A stretch of 64,000 nt of DNA, from assembly GCF_013416775.1 (NCBI RefSeq), contig NZ_SZVI01000004.1:62001-126000 (forward strand), in the 5' to 3' direction. Every line of letters starts with the position of its first letter. The stretch's first letter is position 1. A program made the position numbers and the translations under genes. Source of the stretch: Rhodoferax sp. BLA1 (lineage in GTDB: Bacteria; Pseudomonadota; Gammaproteobacteria; Burkholderiales; Burkholderiaceae_C). Of this stretch, positions 22,680-31,087 are shown piece after piece. Under the pieces are notes generated by a model. The model searched no databases, was not told the DNA's origin, and was given only the letters and a program-made list of their open reading frames with translations.

Positions 22680-23267
22680 CTATGCCTTCCGGCCGCGCTC
22701 GACCCGCGCGGGAAGGACATATAGAAACTGGGCCAGAGCGTTGGCGAACTCGATTGCTTTTGCGGCGTTTGCGCCGTCGGGAAGTTCGGCTTCTTCGTCA
22801 GCATGCCGTTGGTCGTTTGCGTCAAGCCGGATTTCATGTGCCCAAGCTGCCATCTCGGCAGTAATCAAATGGTTTTTAGCCGCCGCATCGATTCTTGAGT
22901 TCAAGCTCCCCTCCTTTAGACCTTTGTCTTTAAGCATTGCATCAACTGCGCTTGCGGTGAGCATTACCGCTCCGGCCGGTGCGTGGAGGCTGGCGATAGC
23001 TTGTGATAGGAAGTTGCGCGCACGAACAGGCACTTCGTTCGCAACAGTCTGAGGTGAAGGCCATATTTGATTAATCGCATGGTTCTGATCGCTTGGTGAA
23101 CTACCCATCACCAAGCCTCCGCATGAGACGCACTTGAAAACAGACCAAAAACGTTTGTTTCGTCCACCATGGTCCGCAGAATCCATTGCCCATTGTCGAC
23201 CAAGCAGCGGCTTTGCGACGTTGCAATGGGGGCAGCGATCAAGCTCAAGTTGATTTCCGTGATTCAT
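22680..23267 (-). CDS. Zinc-ribbon DUF4145 (HEPN-like) protein
   Basis: The 195-residue product has a four-cysteine zinc ribbon at the N-terminus (C12, C15, C46, C49). The C-terminal half, with ARNFLSQAIASLHAPAGAV, LNSRIDAAAKNHLI and EIRLDANDQRHADEEAELP, has the arrangement of DUF4145, a HEPN-like all-helical domain often fused to nucleases or present in defence-associated loci. The final R-x4-6-H motif of active HEPN RNases appears as RLDANDQRH. The start is the ATG at 23267; ten residues more are possible from 23297. Function is not established. Confidence 0.65.
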   Translation of the reverse strand: MNHGNQLELDRCPHCNVAKPLLGRQWAMDSADHGGRNKRFWSVFKCVSCGGLVMGSSPSDQNHAINQIWPSPQTVANEVPVRARNFLSQAIASLHAPAGAVMLTASAVDAMLKDKGLKEGSLNSRIDAAAKNHLITAEMAAWAHEIRLDANDQRHADEEAELPDGANAAKAIEFANALAQFLYVLPARVERGRKA

Positions 23268-23342
23268 GGGCGTATTCCGATAATTGATGACGTCCAACGT
23301 AATGTAGACGGCAAAATGTTGCCGGATATTCTGGCATCTTGA

Positions 23343-23395
23343 ATGAAAAAATCAGGCGTTAGCCCTTGTTTTGTATGTCTGATCTGCTCTGATAA
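23343..23395 (+). repeat. Very degenerate dispersed repeat
   Basis: AAAATCAGGCGTTAGCCCTT followed after a degraded arm by CTGATCTGCTCTGATAAAAAG resembles the repeat family. It lies in a 467-base stretch (23268-23734) without a supportable gene. Open frames there on both strands lack family similarity. Confidence 0.35.
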
Positions 23396-23643
23396 AAAGA
23401 GTGGCAAACCCGGCAGATGCCAGTTGTGTAGAGTGGTTTCCAGGGCCGTCATGTGTTTCTCCCCCATTATTGATCTGACTACAGCCGCCGGTATTTTCAT
23501 CTGGCCCGCCAGCCACGCGCAGTGGGTGAAGAAAACAACAATTTGGCAGCTCGCCGCCAGATAACCGCCGCATCCTGGTCACCACAATGTCCCGATCTTT
23601 CAACTGCCTCACCAGTTGCCTTGGCGGCATGGTTTAAAGCATT

Positions 23644-23670
23644 CTTTAATAGCTGCTGTCGCTATTAAAG
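23644..23670. repeat. Perfect inverted repeat upstream of the vapBC-like pair
   Basis: CTTTAATAGC at 23644-23653 pairs with GCTATTAAAG at 23661-23670 around a seven-base loop TGCTGTC. It lacks a T tract and may be another small dispersed hairpin. Confidence 0.5.
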
Positions 23671-23689
23671 CAAGTTTGAATATGGATAA

Positions 23690-23720
23690 GCACGAATTTC
23701 GTGCAACACGAATTTCGTGT
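23690..23720. promoter_or_regulatory. Tandem palindromic operator of the toxin-antitoxin pair
   Basis: Two 15-base palindromes, GCACGAATTTCGTGC at 23690-23704 and ACACGAATTTCGTGT at 23706-23720, share the core CACGAATTTCGTG and are spaced 16 bases centre to centre. They end 14 bases before the antitoxin start codon. Ribbon-helix-helix antitoxins typically bind such paired sites to repress their own operon, so this is very likely the autoregulatory operator. Confidence 0.75.
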
Positions 23721-23734
23721 AAACTGATTCCGCC

Positions 23735-23959
23735 ATGAAAAACGTCACCATCACTGTCGAAGACAGCACCCTGGAGTGGGTGCGGATCGAGGCGGCGCGG
23801 CGCAACACCAGTGTGTCGCGGCTGGTGGGCGAGATGCTCACCGAGAAGATGCAGTTTGACGACGCCTACACCCGTGCGCAGCGCGACTGGGAGGCCGACA
23901 CCTCCAGCTTCAACGCCGGCGGCAAGGCCTACCCAGTGCGAGGGGGCCAACATGGCTAG
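23735..23959 (+). CDS. Ribbon-helix-helix antitoxin (VapB-like)
   Basis: The 74-residue protein begins MKNVTITVEDSTLEWVRIEA and continues RRNTSVSRLVGEML, a typical ribbon-helix-helix DNA-binding domain of CopG/Arc type. The C-terminal part, with ending AYPVRGGQHG, would be the toxin-neutralising tail. The gene overlaps the toxin gene by eight bases and is preceded by paired palindromes that should be its operator. Confidence 0.8.
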   Translation: MKNVTITVEDSTLEWVRIEAARRNTSVSRLVGEMLTEKMQFDDAYTRAQRDWEADTSSFNAGGKAYPVRGGQHG

Positions 23960-24428
23960 CCCGCTGGACGCCACCGGCGCCATCGTTTTTGTGGACACCA
24001 ACGTGTTGTTGATGGCCGACGATGCGTTTGACGCCACCCGCCAGGCCCGTGTGCGCGACTGGTTGCAGGCACTGTGGCAGCGCCGCGCCGGGCGTGTCAG
24101 CACGCAGGTGCTGAGTGCGTATTACGTCAGCGCCACGCAGCACTTTGGCATGCCGCTGGGTGACGCCCGCGCCAAGCTGCGTCGTTACCAGCTCTGGCAG
24201 CCCTGGCAGATTGACCACCAGACGGTGGAAACCGCCTGGGGGGTGGAGGCCCGTTTTGGCCTGCCTTATTGGGACGCGCTGATCGTCGCTGCCGCCGCAC
24301 AAAGTGGCGCCAGCCATGTGTTGTCGCTCGACTTGACGCATGGCCAGCAGGTCGACGGCGTGACCATCCTGAGCCCGCTGCAAGCCACGCCGCTAGAGCT
24401 GGGTCTGACACTGGCGCTGGTGGACTGA
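23952..24428 (+). CDS. PIN-domain toxin (VapC-like) with one catalytic residue altered
   Basis: The 158-residue protein has the PIN RNase fold: the first acid D15 in IVFVDTNVLL, a third acid in PYWDALIVAAAA, and a fourth in LSLDLTHGQ. PIN toxins cleave tRNA or rRNA with three to four acidic residues holding a metal. The position usually occupied by glutamate in STQVLxEFY is alanine here (A56 in STQVLSAYY, codon GCG), one base from GAG. The toxin may be weakened or inactive. The ATG at 23952 lies inside the antitoxin gene. Confidence 0.8.
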   Translation: MASPLDATGAIVFVDTNVLLMADDAFDATRQARVRDWLQALWQRRAGRVSTQVLSAYYVSATQHFGMPLGDARAKLRRYQLWQPWQIDHQTVETAWGVEARFGLPYWDALIVAAAAQSGASHVLSLDLTHGQQVDGVTILSPLQATPLELGLTLALVD

Positions 24429-24449
24429 ATTTTTGAAAGTGATTGCCTG

Positions 24450-25583
24450 ATGTCTGCGAACGACCCCATCACAAGCCCTGCTTTGGACACGCTGATCCAG
24501 CGCCGCATCCGCGCAGACGTCCAAGCCATGCACGCCTACACCGTGCAAAACGCCACCGGCCTGGTTAAGCTCGACGCCATGGAGAACCCGCACCGGCTCT
24601 CACCCGAGTTGCAGGCCGAACTGGGCCAGCGCTTGGGCGCGGTGGCGCTCAACCGTTACCCCGGCCCCCGCATCACCGACCTGATGGTTGCGCTGCAGAA
24701 GCACGCCGCGCTGCCCGAGGGTTACGCCCTGATGCTGGGCAATGGCTCGGACGAGCTCATCAGCCTGCTTGCGCTGGCCTGCGCAGTGCCACCGTCGGCT
24801 GCCAACGGGCACAAAAAGGCCGTGGTACTGGCGCCCGAGCCGGGTTTTGTCATGTACGCCATGAGCGCCCAGTTGCAGGGGCTGGGCTATGTGGGTGTGC
24901 CCTTGACGGCAGATTTCGAGCTGGATGTGCCCGCAATGCTGGCCGCCATCGACCAGCACCAGCCCGCCATCACCTTCCTGGCTTACCCCAACAACCCCAC
25001 GGCCAATTTGTGGGACGACGAGGCCATGGAGGCGGTCATCAGCGCAGCCGGTGAGCACGGTGGACTGGTGGTGATTGACGAGGCCTACCAACCCTTTGCG
25101 ACCAAAAGTTACGCCGATCGCCTGACCCGCCACCCCCACGTGTTGCTGCTGCGCACGCTCAGCAAGTTTGGCTTGGCCGGTGTGCGCCTGGGTTATCTGA
25201 TCGGCCCGCAAGCCCTGATCAGTCAGCTCGACAAGGTGCGCCCGCCTTACAACGTGAGTGTGCTCAACTGCGAGGCCGCGCTGTTCGCGCTGGAACACCA
25301 GGCCGTGTTTGAACAACAGGCCCAGGACATCTGCCGCCAGCGTGAGCAGCTGCTCACCGTGCTGGCCGAGTTTCCCGGTGTGACGGTGTTCCCGAGCCAG
25401 GCCAACATGATCCTGATCCGGGTGCCAGACGCCCAGAAAACCTTTGAGGGCATGAAAGCCCGGGGTGTGTTGGTCAAGAACGTTTCTAAAATGCATTCAC
25501 TGTTGAACAACTGCCTGCGCCTGACGGTGGGCACCTCGCCCGAAAACCACCAGATGCTGGCAGCCCTGGAAGCCTCACTATGA
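24450..25583 (+). CDS. hisC: Histidinol-phosphate aminotransferase
   Basis: HisC transfers the amino group from glutamate to imidazole acetol phosphate. The 377-residue fold-type I aminotransferase shows LGNGSDELI (residues 97-105), PNNPTAN near 180-186, D210 in [10 protein letters not shown], and the PLP lysine K239 in [15 protein letters not shown]. It starts 21 bases after the toxin gene and overlaps hisB by four bases, beginning the main his block hisCBHAFIE. Confidence 0.96.
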   Translation: MSANDPITSPALDTLIQRRIRADVQAMHAYTVQNATGLVKLDAMENPHRLSPELQAELGQRLGAVALNRYPGPRITDLMVALQKHAALPEGYALMLGNGSDELISLLALACAVPPSAANGHKKAVVLAPEPGFVMYAMSAQLQGLGYVGVPLTADFELDVPAMLAAIDQHQPAITFLAYPNNPTANLWDDEAMEAVISAAGEHGGLVVIDEAYQPFATKSYADRLTRHPHVLLLRTLSKFGLAGVRLGYLIGPQALISQLDKVRPPYNVSVLNCEAALFALEHQAVFEQQAQDICRQREQLLTVLAEFPGVTVFPSQANMILIRVPDAQKTFEGMKARGVLVKNVSKMHSLLNNCLRLTVGTSPENHQMLAALEASL

Positions 25584-26218
25584 CCAACTACCCGCTGACT
25601 GAACTTCCTGAAACCCCGGCCACCAGCGTGCCACGCATCGCCGAGCTGGCGCGCAACACCGCCGAGACCCAGGTGTCGGTGCGTGTCAACCTGGACGGCA
25701 CCGGTGAGTCCCGCTTACACACCGGTATCGGGTTTTTTGACCACATGCTCGACCAGATTGCCCGCCATGGTCTGATTGATCTGGACATCGACGCCGAGGG
25801 CGACTTGCACATCGACGGCCACCACACGGTGGAAGACGTGGGCATCACGCTGGGCCAGGCGGTGCACAAGGCGATTGGCGACAAAAAAGGCATCCGCCGC
25901 TACGGCCATGCCTATGTACCGTTGGACGAGGCACTATCGCGTGTGGTGATCGACTTCTCGGGTCGCCCCGGCTTGGTGATGGACGTGAAGTTCTCCAGCG
26001 GCATGATCGGCACCTTTGATTCACAGCTGGTGCACGAGTTTTTTCAGGGGTTTGTGAACCACGCTTTTGTCACGCTGCACATCGACAACCTCAAGGGGGT
26101 TAACGCGCACCACCAGGTTGAGACCATCTTCAAGGCCTTTGGCCGCGCGTTACGTGCTGCTATCGAGCTGGATGCGCGTTCCTTGGGCAGCATCCCGTCC
26201 ACCAAGGGTTCTTTGTAA
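25580..26218 (+). CDS. hisB: Imidazoleglycerol-phosphate dehydratase
   Basis: The 212-residue monofunctional dehydratase contains the manganese-binding histidine motifs [18 protein letters not shown] and [14 protein letters not shown], and the mirrored C-terminal block [18 protein letters not shown] with [19 protein letters not shown]. The phosphatase domain present in enterobacterial HisB is absent, as expected outside Gammaproteobacteria. It starts within the hisC stop (ATGA). Confidence 0.97.
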   Translation: MTNYPLTELPETPATSVPRIAELARNTAETQVSVRVNLDGTGESRLHTGIGFFDHMLDQIARHGLIDLDIDAEGDLHIDGHHTVEDVGITLGQAVHKAIGDKKGIRRYGHAYVPLDEALSRVVIDFSGRPGLVMDVKFSSGMIGTFDSQLVHEFFQGFVNHAFVTLHIDNLKGVNAHHQVETIFKAFGRALRAAIELDARSLGSIPSTKGSL

Positions 26219-26228
26219 ATAATATGCA

Positions 26229-26284
26229 TAATCGACCTCTGGCCCTTGTTGATGTTGCCTAGGTAGCTATGGATGTAATAGTAA
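26229..26284 (+). repeat. Dispersed repeat overlapping the hisH start
   Basis: AATCGACCTCTGGCCCTTGT at the left and TAGCTATGGATGTAATAGTA at the right match the two arms of the family with a degraded centre. The hisH ATG at 26269 lies inside the right arm. Confidence 0.5.
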
Positions 26285-26976
26285 AGAACAGTTTCAGAAA
26301 AACCGTGGCCGTGGTCGACTACGGCATGGGCAATTTGCGATCCGTCACCAACGCGGTGCTGGCCGCCGCCCGTGGGGCGCAGGTCGACGTGGTCTGGGCC
26401 AAGCGCCCCGAAGAAGTGATGGCGGCTGAACGTGTGGTGTTGCCCGGTCAGGGTGCCATCCGCGACTGCATGCGCGAATTACACGACTCCGGCATGTACT
26501 CGGCGGTGACACACGCGCTGGCCAACAAGCCGGTGATGGGGGTCTGTGTTGGCATGCAGATGCTGCTGGACCACAGCCAGGAAGGGGATGACACAGACAG
26601 CGGCTTGGGCACAAACTGCCTCGGCCAGATCCATGGCGAGGTCATCAAGTTCGACCTGACCGGACAGATACAACCCGACGGCAGCCGCTACAAGGTGCCG
26701 CAGATGGGCTGGAACCAGGTCTACCAAACCCACGAGGGCACCAACAAGCCGCACCCGATCTGGGACGGTGTGCCCGACGGCAGCTATTTCTACTTTGTCC
26801 ATAGTTTTTACGCCAAACCGTCAGATACACGCCACAGCGTAGGCCAGACGGACTACGGCCAGCGCTTCAGTTCGGCCATTGCACGTGATAATATTTTTGC
26901 GACACAGTTCCATCCTGAAAAAAGCGCCGACCACGGCCTGGCCCTGTACCGCAACTTTCTCCACTGGCACCCCTGA
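26269..26976 (+). CDS. hisH: Imidazole glycerol phosphate synthase glutaminase subunit
   Basis: HisH releases ammonia from glutamine for HisF. The 235-residue class I amidotransferase has [12 protein letters not shown] at residues 16-27, the nucleophile C93 in [10 protein letters not shown], and the catalytic His-Glu pair in [11 protein letters not shown] near the C-terminus. The usual family start aligns with about residue 11 ([12 protein letters not shown]). The first ten residues ([10 protein letters not shown]) come partly from the overlapping dispersed repeat, and no other ATG lies between. Confidence 0.94.
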   Translation: MDVIVKNSFRKTVAVVDYGMGNLRSVTNAVLAAARGAQVDVVWAKRPEEVMAAERVVLPGQGAIRDCMRELHDSGMYSAVTHALANKPVMGVCVGMQMLLDHSQEGDDTDSGLGTNCLGQIHGEVIKFDLTGQIQPDGSRYKVPQMGWNQVYQTHEGTNKPHPIWDGVPDGSYFYFVHSFYAKPSDTRHSVGQTDYGQRFSSAIARDNIFATQFHPEKSADHGLALYRNFLHWHP

Positions 26977-27114
26977 TAAAGTTTCATCTGACACCTGTCA
27001 TGTCTGCGAACCACTGTTTGGCAATCGCCCTGCGCCGGGCATGAACTAGCGCACCCTCCCGTTCAGCTTATCGGTTTCTTCTCGTTTTTCCCCCACTCTC
27101 AACCACGAAGCATC

Positions 27115-27855
27115 ATGCTTTTAATTCCTGCGATTGATCTCAAAGACGGCCATTGTGTGCGCCTGCAACAGGGCGATATGGCACTTGCCACCACCTTCAG
27201 CGAGGAGCCATCGGTGATGGCCCGCAACTGGGTGGACAAGGGCGCCCGGCGCCTGCATCTGGTCGATCTGAACGGCGCGTTTGCCGGGCACCCGAAAAAC
27301 GAGGCCGCCATCCGCAAGATCCTCAAGGCGGTGGGCAGCGAGGTGGATGTGCAACTGGGCGGCGGCATCCGCGACCTCGACACCATCGAGCGGTATCTGG
27401 ACGCTGGCTTGCGCTACGTCATCATCGGCACCGCAGCGGTGCGCAACCCCGGTTTCCTGCAGGACGCCTGCACCGCCTTTGGTGGCCACATCATCGTCGG
27501 GCTCGATGCCAAAGACGGCAAGATCGCCACCGACGGCTGGAGCAAACTCACTCGCCACGATGTGATCGACATGGGCAAAAAGTTTGAAGACTTTGGTGTC
27601 GAATCCATCATTTACACCGACATCGGTCGCGACGGCATGCTCAGCGGCATCAATGTGGAAGCCACCGTGCGGCTGGCACAGGCGCTGACCATTCCGGTGA
27701 TTGCCTCGGGTGGCCTGTCCAACATCGCCGACATCGAAGCCTTGTGCGCGGTGGAAGACGACGGTGTCGAAGGTGTCATCTGTGGCCGCGCCATCTACAG
27801 TGGTGACCTTGACTTTGAAGCTGCTCAGACGCGTGCTGACGAGTTGAACGGCTGA
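27115..27855 (+). CDS. hisA: ProFAR isomerase HisA
   Basis: HisA is the 246-residue TIM-barrel isomerase of step four. Catalytic aspartates are D8 in [11 protein letters not shown] and the one in [12 protein letters not shown] near residue 130. The phosphate-binding loops [13 protein letters not shown] and [16 protein letters not shown] are clear. There are 138 bases after hisH with no visible feature. Its stop overlaps the hisF start by one base (TGATG). Confidence 0.97.
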   Translation: MLLIPAIDLKDGHCVRLQQGDMALATTFSEEPSVMARNWVDKGARRLHLVDLNGAFAGHPKNEAAIRKILKAVGSEVDVQLGGGIRDLDTIERYLDAGLRYVIIGTAAVRNPGFLQDACTAFGGHIIVGLDAKDGKIATDGWSKLTRHDVIDMGKKFEDFGVESIIYTDIGRDGMLSGINVEATVRLAQALTIPVIASGGLSNIADIEALCAVEDDGVEGVICGRAIYSGDLDFEAAQTRADELNG

Positions 27856-28655
27856 TGCTGGCCAAACGCATCATCCCCTGCCTGGATGTCACGGGTGGCC
27901 GGGTTGTTAAAGGTGTCAATTTTGTCGAGCTGCGTGATGCCGGTGACCCGGTCGAAATCGCCGCACGTTACAACGACCAGGGCGCGGACGAACTCACTTT
28001 CCTGGACATCACCGCCACCAGCGACGGGCGCGACCTGATCCTGCACATCATCGAGGCGGTGGCCAGCCAAGTGTTCATCCCGCTCACCGTCGGTGGCGGT
28101 GTGCGCACCGTGGAAGACGTGCGCCGCCTGCTCAATGCGGGTGCCGACAAGACCAGTTTCAACTCGGCAGCGATTGCCAACCCGCAGGTCATTCGTGATG
28201 CCTCGCGCAAATACGGCGCGCAGTGCATTGTGGTGGCGATTGATGCCAAACGTCGCAGCGCTGAAGACGCCTTGCGACTCGGCGCCAACGGCCAGCCGCT
28301 AGGTGAGGGCTGGGACGTGTACAGCCACGGTGGGCGCAAGAACACCGGGCTGGACGCGGTGGCCTGGGCAACCCAGATGGCCGAGTTTGGCGCGGGAGAG
28401 ATCTTGCTCACCAGCATGGACCGTGATGGCACCAAGTCTGGCTTCGATTTGGCGCTGACCCGCGCGGTGAGCGACGCCATCAGTGTGCCGGTGATTGCCT
28501 CGGGTGGTGTTGGCACGCTCGACCATCTGGCCGACGGCATCCAGCTCGGCGGCGCCGACGCGGTGCTGGCGGCGAGCATCTTCCACTACGGCGAGTTCAC
28601 CGTGGCGCAGGCCAAGGCGCACATGGCCGGGCGCGGCATCCCCGTTCGGATCTAA
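27855..28655 (+). CDS. hisF: Imidazole glycerol phosphate synthase cyclase subunit
   Basis: HisF uses ammonia from HisH to form imidazole glycerol phosphate and AICAR. The 266-residue TIM barrel has D11 in [18 protein letters not shown] and the second aspartate in [15 protein letters not shown]. Phosphate loops [15 protein letters not shown] and [16 protein letters not shown] are intact. It overlaps hisA by one base and lies just upstream of a dispersed repeat copy. Confidence 0.97.
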   Translation: MLAKRIIPCLDVTGGRVVKGVNFVELRDAGDPVEIAARYNDQGADELTFLDITATSDGRDLILHIIEAVASQVFIPLTVGGGVRTVEDVRRLLNAGADKTSFNSAAIANPQVIRDASRKYGAQCIVVAIDAKRRSAEDALRLGANGQPLGEGWDVYSHGGRKNTGLDAVAWATQMAEFGAGEILLTSMDRDGTKSGFDLALTRAVSDAISVPVIASGGVGTLDHLADGIQLGGADAVLAASIFHYGEFTVAQAKAHMAGRGIPVRI

Positions 28656-28710
28656 GCCAAATAGGCCTCTAGCCCTTATGCAATAAGGGCTGATAGCTAT
28701 ATTTTTTATA
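28654..28710 (+). repeat. Best-preserved dispersed palindromic repeat (reference copy)
   Basis: AAGCCAAATAGGCCTCTAGC is followed by CCTTATGCAATAAGGG, forming the palindrome, then CTGATAGCTATATTTTTTAT. I used this copy to judge the others. It separates hisF from hisI. Confidence 0.8.
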
Positions 28711-28723
28711 AGTCATCCTGATC

Positions 28724-29128
28724 ATGGACAATTCTTCCATGAACTATCTCGACACCATCCAATGGGACGCACAAGGCCTGGTGCCGGTCATCGCACAGGA
28801 GCAGGGCACGGGCGACGTGCTGATGTTTGCCTGGATGAACCGCGAGGCCCTGCAAAAAACCGCCGAACTGGGCAGGGCTGTCTATTTCAGCCGCTCGCGC
28901 AACAAGCTGTGGTTCAAGGGCGAAGAGTCCGGCCATGTGCAGATCGTGCATGAAATCCGAATCGACTGTGACGCCGACGTGGTGTTGCTCAAGGTCACCC
29001 AGACCGGCCACACACCCGGTATTGCCTGCCACACTGGCCGGCACAGCTGTTTTTTCAGCGTGTATGAGAACGGGGCCTGGAAAGTGACCGACCCGGTCTT
29101 GAAAGATCCCGAAACCATCTACAAATGA
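28724..29128 (+). CDS. hisI: Phosphoribosyl-AMP cyclohydrolase
   Basis: The 134-residue monofunctional HisI opens the adenine ring of PR-AMP. It has the conserved blocks [27 protein letters not shown] and the zinc ligands in DCDADVVLL and [10 protein letters not shown]. The first ATG is given; the ATG at 28739 ([15 protein letters not shown]) aligns better with the usual N-terminus and may be the true start. The end overlaps hisE by four bases. Confidence 0.95.
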   Translation: MDNSSMNYLDTIQWDAQGLVPVIAQEQGTGDVLMFAWMNREALQKTAELGRAVYFSRSRNKLWFKGEESGHVQIVHEIRIDCDADVVLLKVTQTGHTPGIACHTGRHSCFFSVYENGAWKVTDPVLKDPETIYK

Positions 29129-29523
29129 GTGCCATGTCGTCTACCTCTTCTTCCGATTCCCTGGCCGCGCTGGCTGCCGTGATCGAGTCCCGCCTGCCCG
29201 CACACGGTGGCGACCCGGAGGCCAGTTATGTGGCGCGTCTGTTGCACAAGGGACCGGACGCCTTTTTGAAAAAAATTGGTGAAGAAGCCACCGAGGTGGT
29301 GATGGCCGCCAAAGACGCGGACCACGGTGGCGACCCTGCCAAGATCGTCTACGAAGTGGCCGATTTGTGGTTTCACAGCATGATTGCGCTGGCGCATTAC
29401 GGCCTGAGCCCGGCCGATGTGCTGGCCGAGCTGGAGCGCCGTGTTGGCACCAGTGGCATCACGGAAAAGGCGCAGCGCCAGGCCAAATCGCCTGACCAGT
29501 CGCCACAAGGAGAAACCTCATGA
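29125..29523 (+). CDS. hisE: Phosphoribosyl-ATP pyrophosphatase
   Basis: HisE removes pyrophosphate from PR-ATP. The 132-residue MazG-like helical protein has [20 protein letters not shown] and [11 protein letters not shown], carrying the acidic metal ligands, then [15 protein letters not shown]. The serine-rich first dozen residues are not conserved; the second ATG at 29134 is an alternative start. It overlaps both neighbours by four bases. Confidence 0.95.
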   Translation: MSAMSSTSSSDSLAALAAVIESRLPAHGGDPEASYVARLLHKGPDAFLKKIGEEATEVVMAAKDADHGGDPAKIVYEVADLWFHSMIALAHYGLSPADVLAELERRVGTSGITEKAQRQAKSPDQSPQGETS

Positions 29524-29933
29524 CCCAGGATTTTTCAAACGGCCCAAGCGGCGAGTCGCGCGAACTCGACGTGCAAACCCTCAATGGCCTGAACGCCTGG
29601 GGCACGGTCAGCTACATCCTGCACCTGGTGGTGGCGGTGGCGGCGCTGATTCCAGGCGCGCAGATGGGGCCGTTGTTGCTGGTGGTGGCGCTGGTGATTG
29701 ACCTGGTCAAGCGCGGTGATGCGGTGGGCACCTGGCACGCCTCACACTTTCGCTGGCGTATCCGCACGGTGATCATCGCCGGGTTGTTGTACGCGGTGAC
29801 GGCACCGCTGTGGTTGCTGTTCATCCTGCCGGGTTGGCTGGCCTGGCTCGCGGTGTCGATCTGGTTTTTGTACCGCATCGTCAGCGGTTTGACGAAGCTG
29901 AACAAAGGTTTACCCATGGAGATCCCCGCATGA
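29520..29933 (+). CDS. DUF4870-like inner membrane protein
   Basis: This 137-residue protein has about four hydrophobic segments, the first around [16 protein letters not shown] and the last around [17 protein letters not shown]. The central motif [12 protein letters not shown] is typical of DUF4870-like small membrane proteins. It is coupled to hisE and to the HIT gene by ATGA overlaps on both sides, so it is expressed with the end of the his operon. I know of no link to histidine synthesis itself. Confidence 0.8.
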   Translation: MTQDFSNGPSGESRELDVQTLNGLNAWGTVSYILHLVVAVAALIPGAQMGPLLLVVALVIDLVKRGDAVGTWHASHFRWRIRTVIIAGLLYAVTAPLWLLFILPGWLAWLAVSIWFLYRIVSGLTKLNKGLPMEIPA

Positions 29934-30304
29934 GTGAGACGATGCTTGAGCATGATCCGAACTGCCTGTTCTGCAAAATTGTGGCGGGCCAGATCCCGTC
30001 CAAACCGGTGTACCAGGATGAGGAGTTTTACGCCTTTCACGACATCCATCCGTCGGCGCCGGTGCATTTTTTGATCATCCCCAAGCGACACATCCCGTCC
30101 ATGGCCCAGGTCACCGATGCGCATGCCGGTCTGCTGGGGCGCTTGATGGTGCTGGCGCCCAAGCTGGCGTTGCAGCTGGGTTGTAACCCTTACCCGGCCG
30201 GTGGCTTTCGCCTGCTCTGTAACACTGGGGCAGAAGGGGGCCAAGAGGTGCACCACCTGCATATTCATGTCATGGGCGGTCCGCGCCCGTGGTTGCGGGG
30301 ATAA
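29930..30304 (+). CDS. HIT (histidine triad) family hydrolase
   Basis: The 124-residue protein is a compact HinT-like nucleotide phosphoramidase. It has the metal site start [18 protein letters not shown], the substrate block [11 protein letters not shown], and the histidine triad [10 protein letters not shown] at the C-terminus. The start is ATG 29930, overlapping the preceding stop. HinT members hydrolyse aminoacyl-AMP and similar compounds. The position between hisE and tatA is typical of Betaproteobacteria. Confidence 0.92.
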   Translation: MSETMLEHDPNCLFCKIVAGQIPSKPVYQDEEFYAFHDIHPSAPVHFLIIPKRHIPSMAQVTDAHAGLLGRLMVLAPKLALQLGCNPYPAGGFRLLCNTGAEGGQEVHHLHIHVMGGPRPWLRG

Positions 30305-30372
30305 TCCCTTCCTTTGGCCGCAGACGTCGCACTTGCCCGTCTAAAATTTCAGCATTCGTTAGGAGCAACAAG

Positions 30373-30606
30373 ATGGGTTCATTTTCAATTTGGCACTGGT
30401 TGATTGTTTTGCTGATTGTGGTCATGGTGTTTGGCACCAAGAAACTCAAGAACCTCGGCAGTGATCTGGGCGGTGCCGTCAAAGGTTTCAAGGACGGCAT
30501 GAAAGACGGCGGCACCACTGAAGAAGAAAAAGCAGCAGCCCAAGTTGCAAACACTGCCGCAGCCGACAAAACCACGATCGACGTGGAAGCCAAGCAAAAG
30601 TCCTGA
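30373..30606 (+). CDS. tatA: Twin-arginine translocase subunit TatA
   Basis: TatA forms the pore-like assemblies of the Tat export system. The 77-residue protein has one N-terminal membrane helix starting [20 protein letters not shown], with the conserved FG hinge, then an amphipathic helix ([20 protein letters not shown]) and an acidic, alanine-rich tail. The ATG at 30373 follows TAGGAGC at 30360-30366. Sequence upstream in the same frame is not conserved. Confidence 0.95.
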   Translation: MGSFSIWHWLIVLLIVVMVFGTKKLKNLGSDLGGAVKGFKDGMKDGGTTEEEKAAAQVANTAAADKTTIDVEAKQKS

Positions 30607-30631
30607 TGCTCTGGTTCAGTGTTAGGTTCGC

Positions 30632-31087
30632 ATGATTGATCTGGGTATTGCCAAGCTGGCGCTGATTGGTGCCGTGGCTTTGGTGGTGATCGGGCCGGAG
30701 AAATTGCCTCGTGTCGCCCGCACGGTGGGCACCTTGTTAGGCAAGGCGCAACGCTACATCAGCGATGTCAAGTCCGAGGTCAACCGCTCGATGGCGCTTG
30801 ATGAGCTCAAGCGCATGAAAGAAACGGTGGAAGACGCGGCCAAGGACGTTAACCAGACCATCCGTGACAACGCCGCAGACTTCGAGAAATCCTGGGCCGA
30901 ATCGTCCGGCGACAGCACCGCTGCCGCCGACTTCTCGCCGGTACCCGAATACCGGCACCCGAAGAAAAACTGGCGCCTCAAACAAGGTGCTGTGCCCAAC
31001 TGGTACAAAGCCCGCGCTGGTGTTCGCACCAAGGCTTTGTCGGGTGCCGCGCGTGTGGCGCGTTACCGGCCGACTTCCTTCAAGTAA
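30632..31087 (+). CDS. tatB: Twin-arginine translocase subunit TatB
   Basis: The 151-residue TatB starts [20 protein letters not shown] and then has the family hinge [14 protein letters not shown] long amphipathic and charged helical region follows ([20 protein letters not shown]), then a basic tail rich in Arg and Lys. With TatC it forms the receptor for twin-arginine signal peptides. It begins 25 bases after tatA and overlaps tatC by one base. Confidence 0.94.
   Translation: MIDLGIAKLALIGAVALVVIGPEKLPRVARTVGTLLGKAQRYISDVKSEVNRSMALDELKRMKETVEDAAKDVNQTIRDNAADFEKSWAESSGDSTAAADFSPVPEYRHPKKNWRLKQGAVPNWYKARAGVRTKALSGAARVARYRPTSFK

Noticed and set aside
23343-23564. Plus-strand frame of 73 codons in the gap before vapBC
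   Set aside because: It starts in a degenerate repeat copy, has no ribosome site, and matches no family I know.
26977-27114. 138-base gap between hisH and hisA, checked for a his leader or riboswitch
   Set aside because: No histidine codon run, no terminator-antiterminator pair and no known riboswitch motif are visible.
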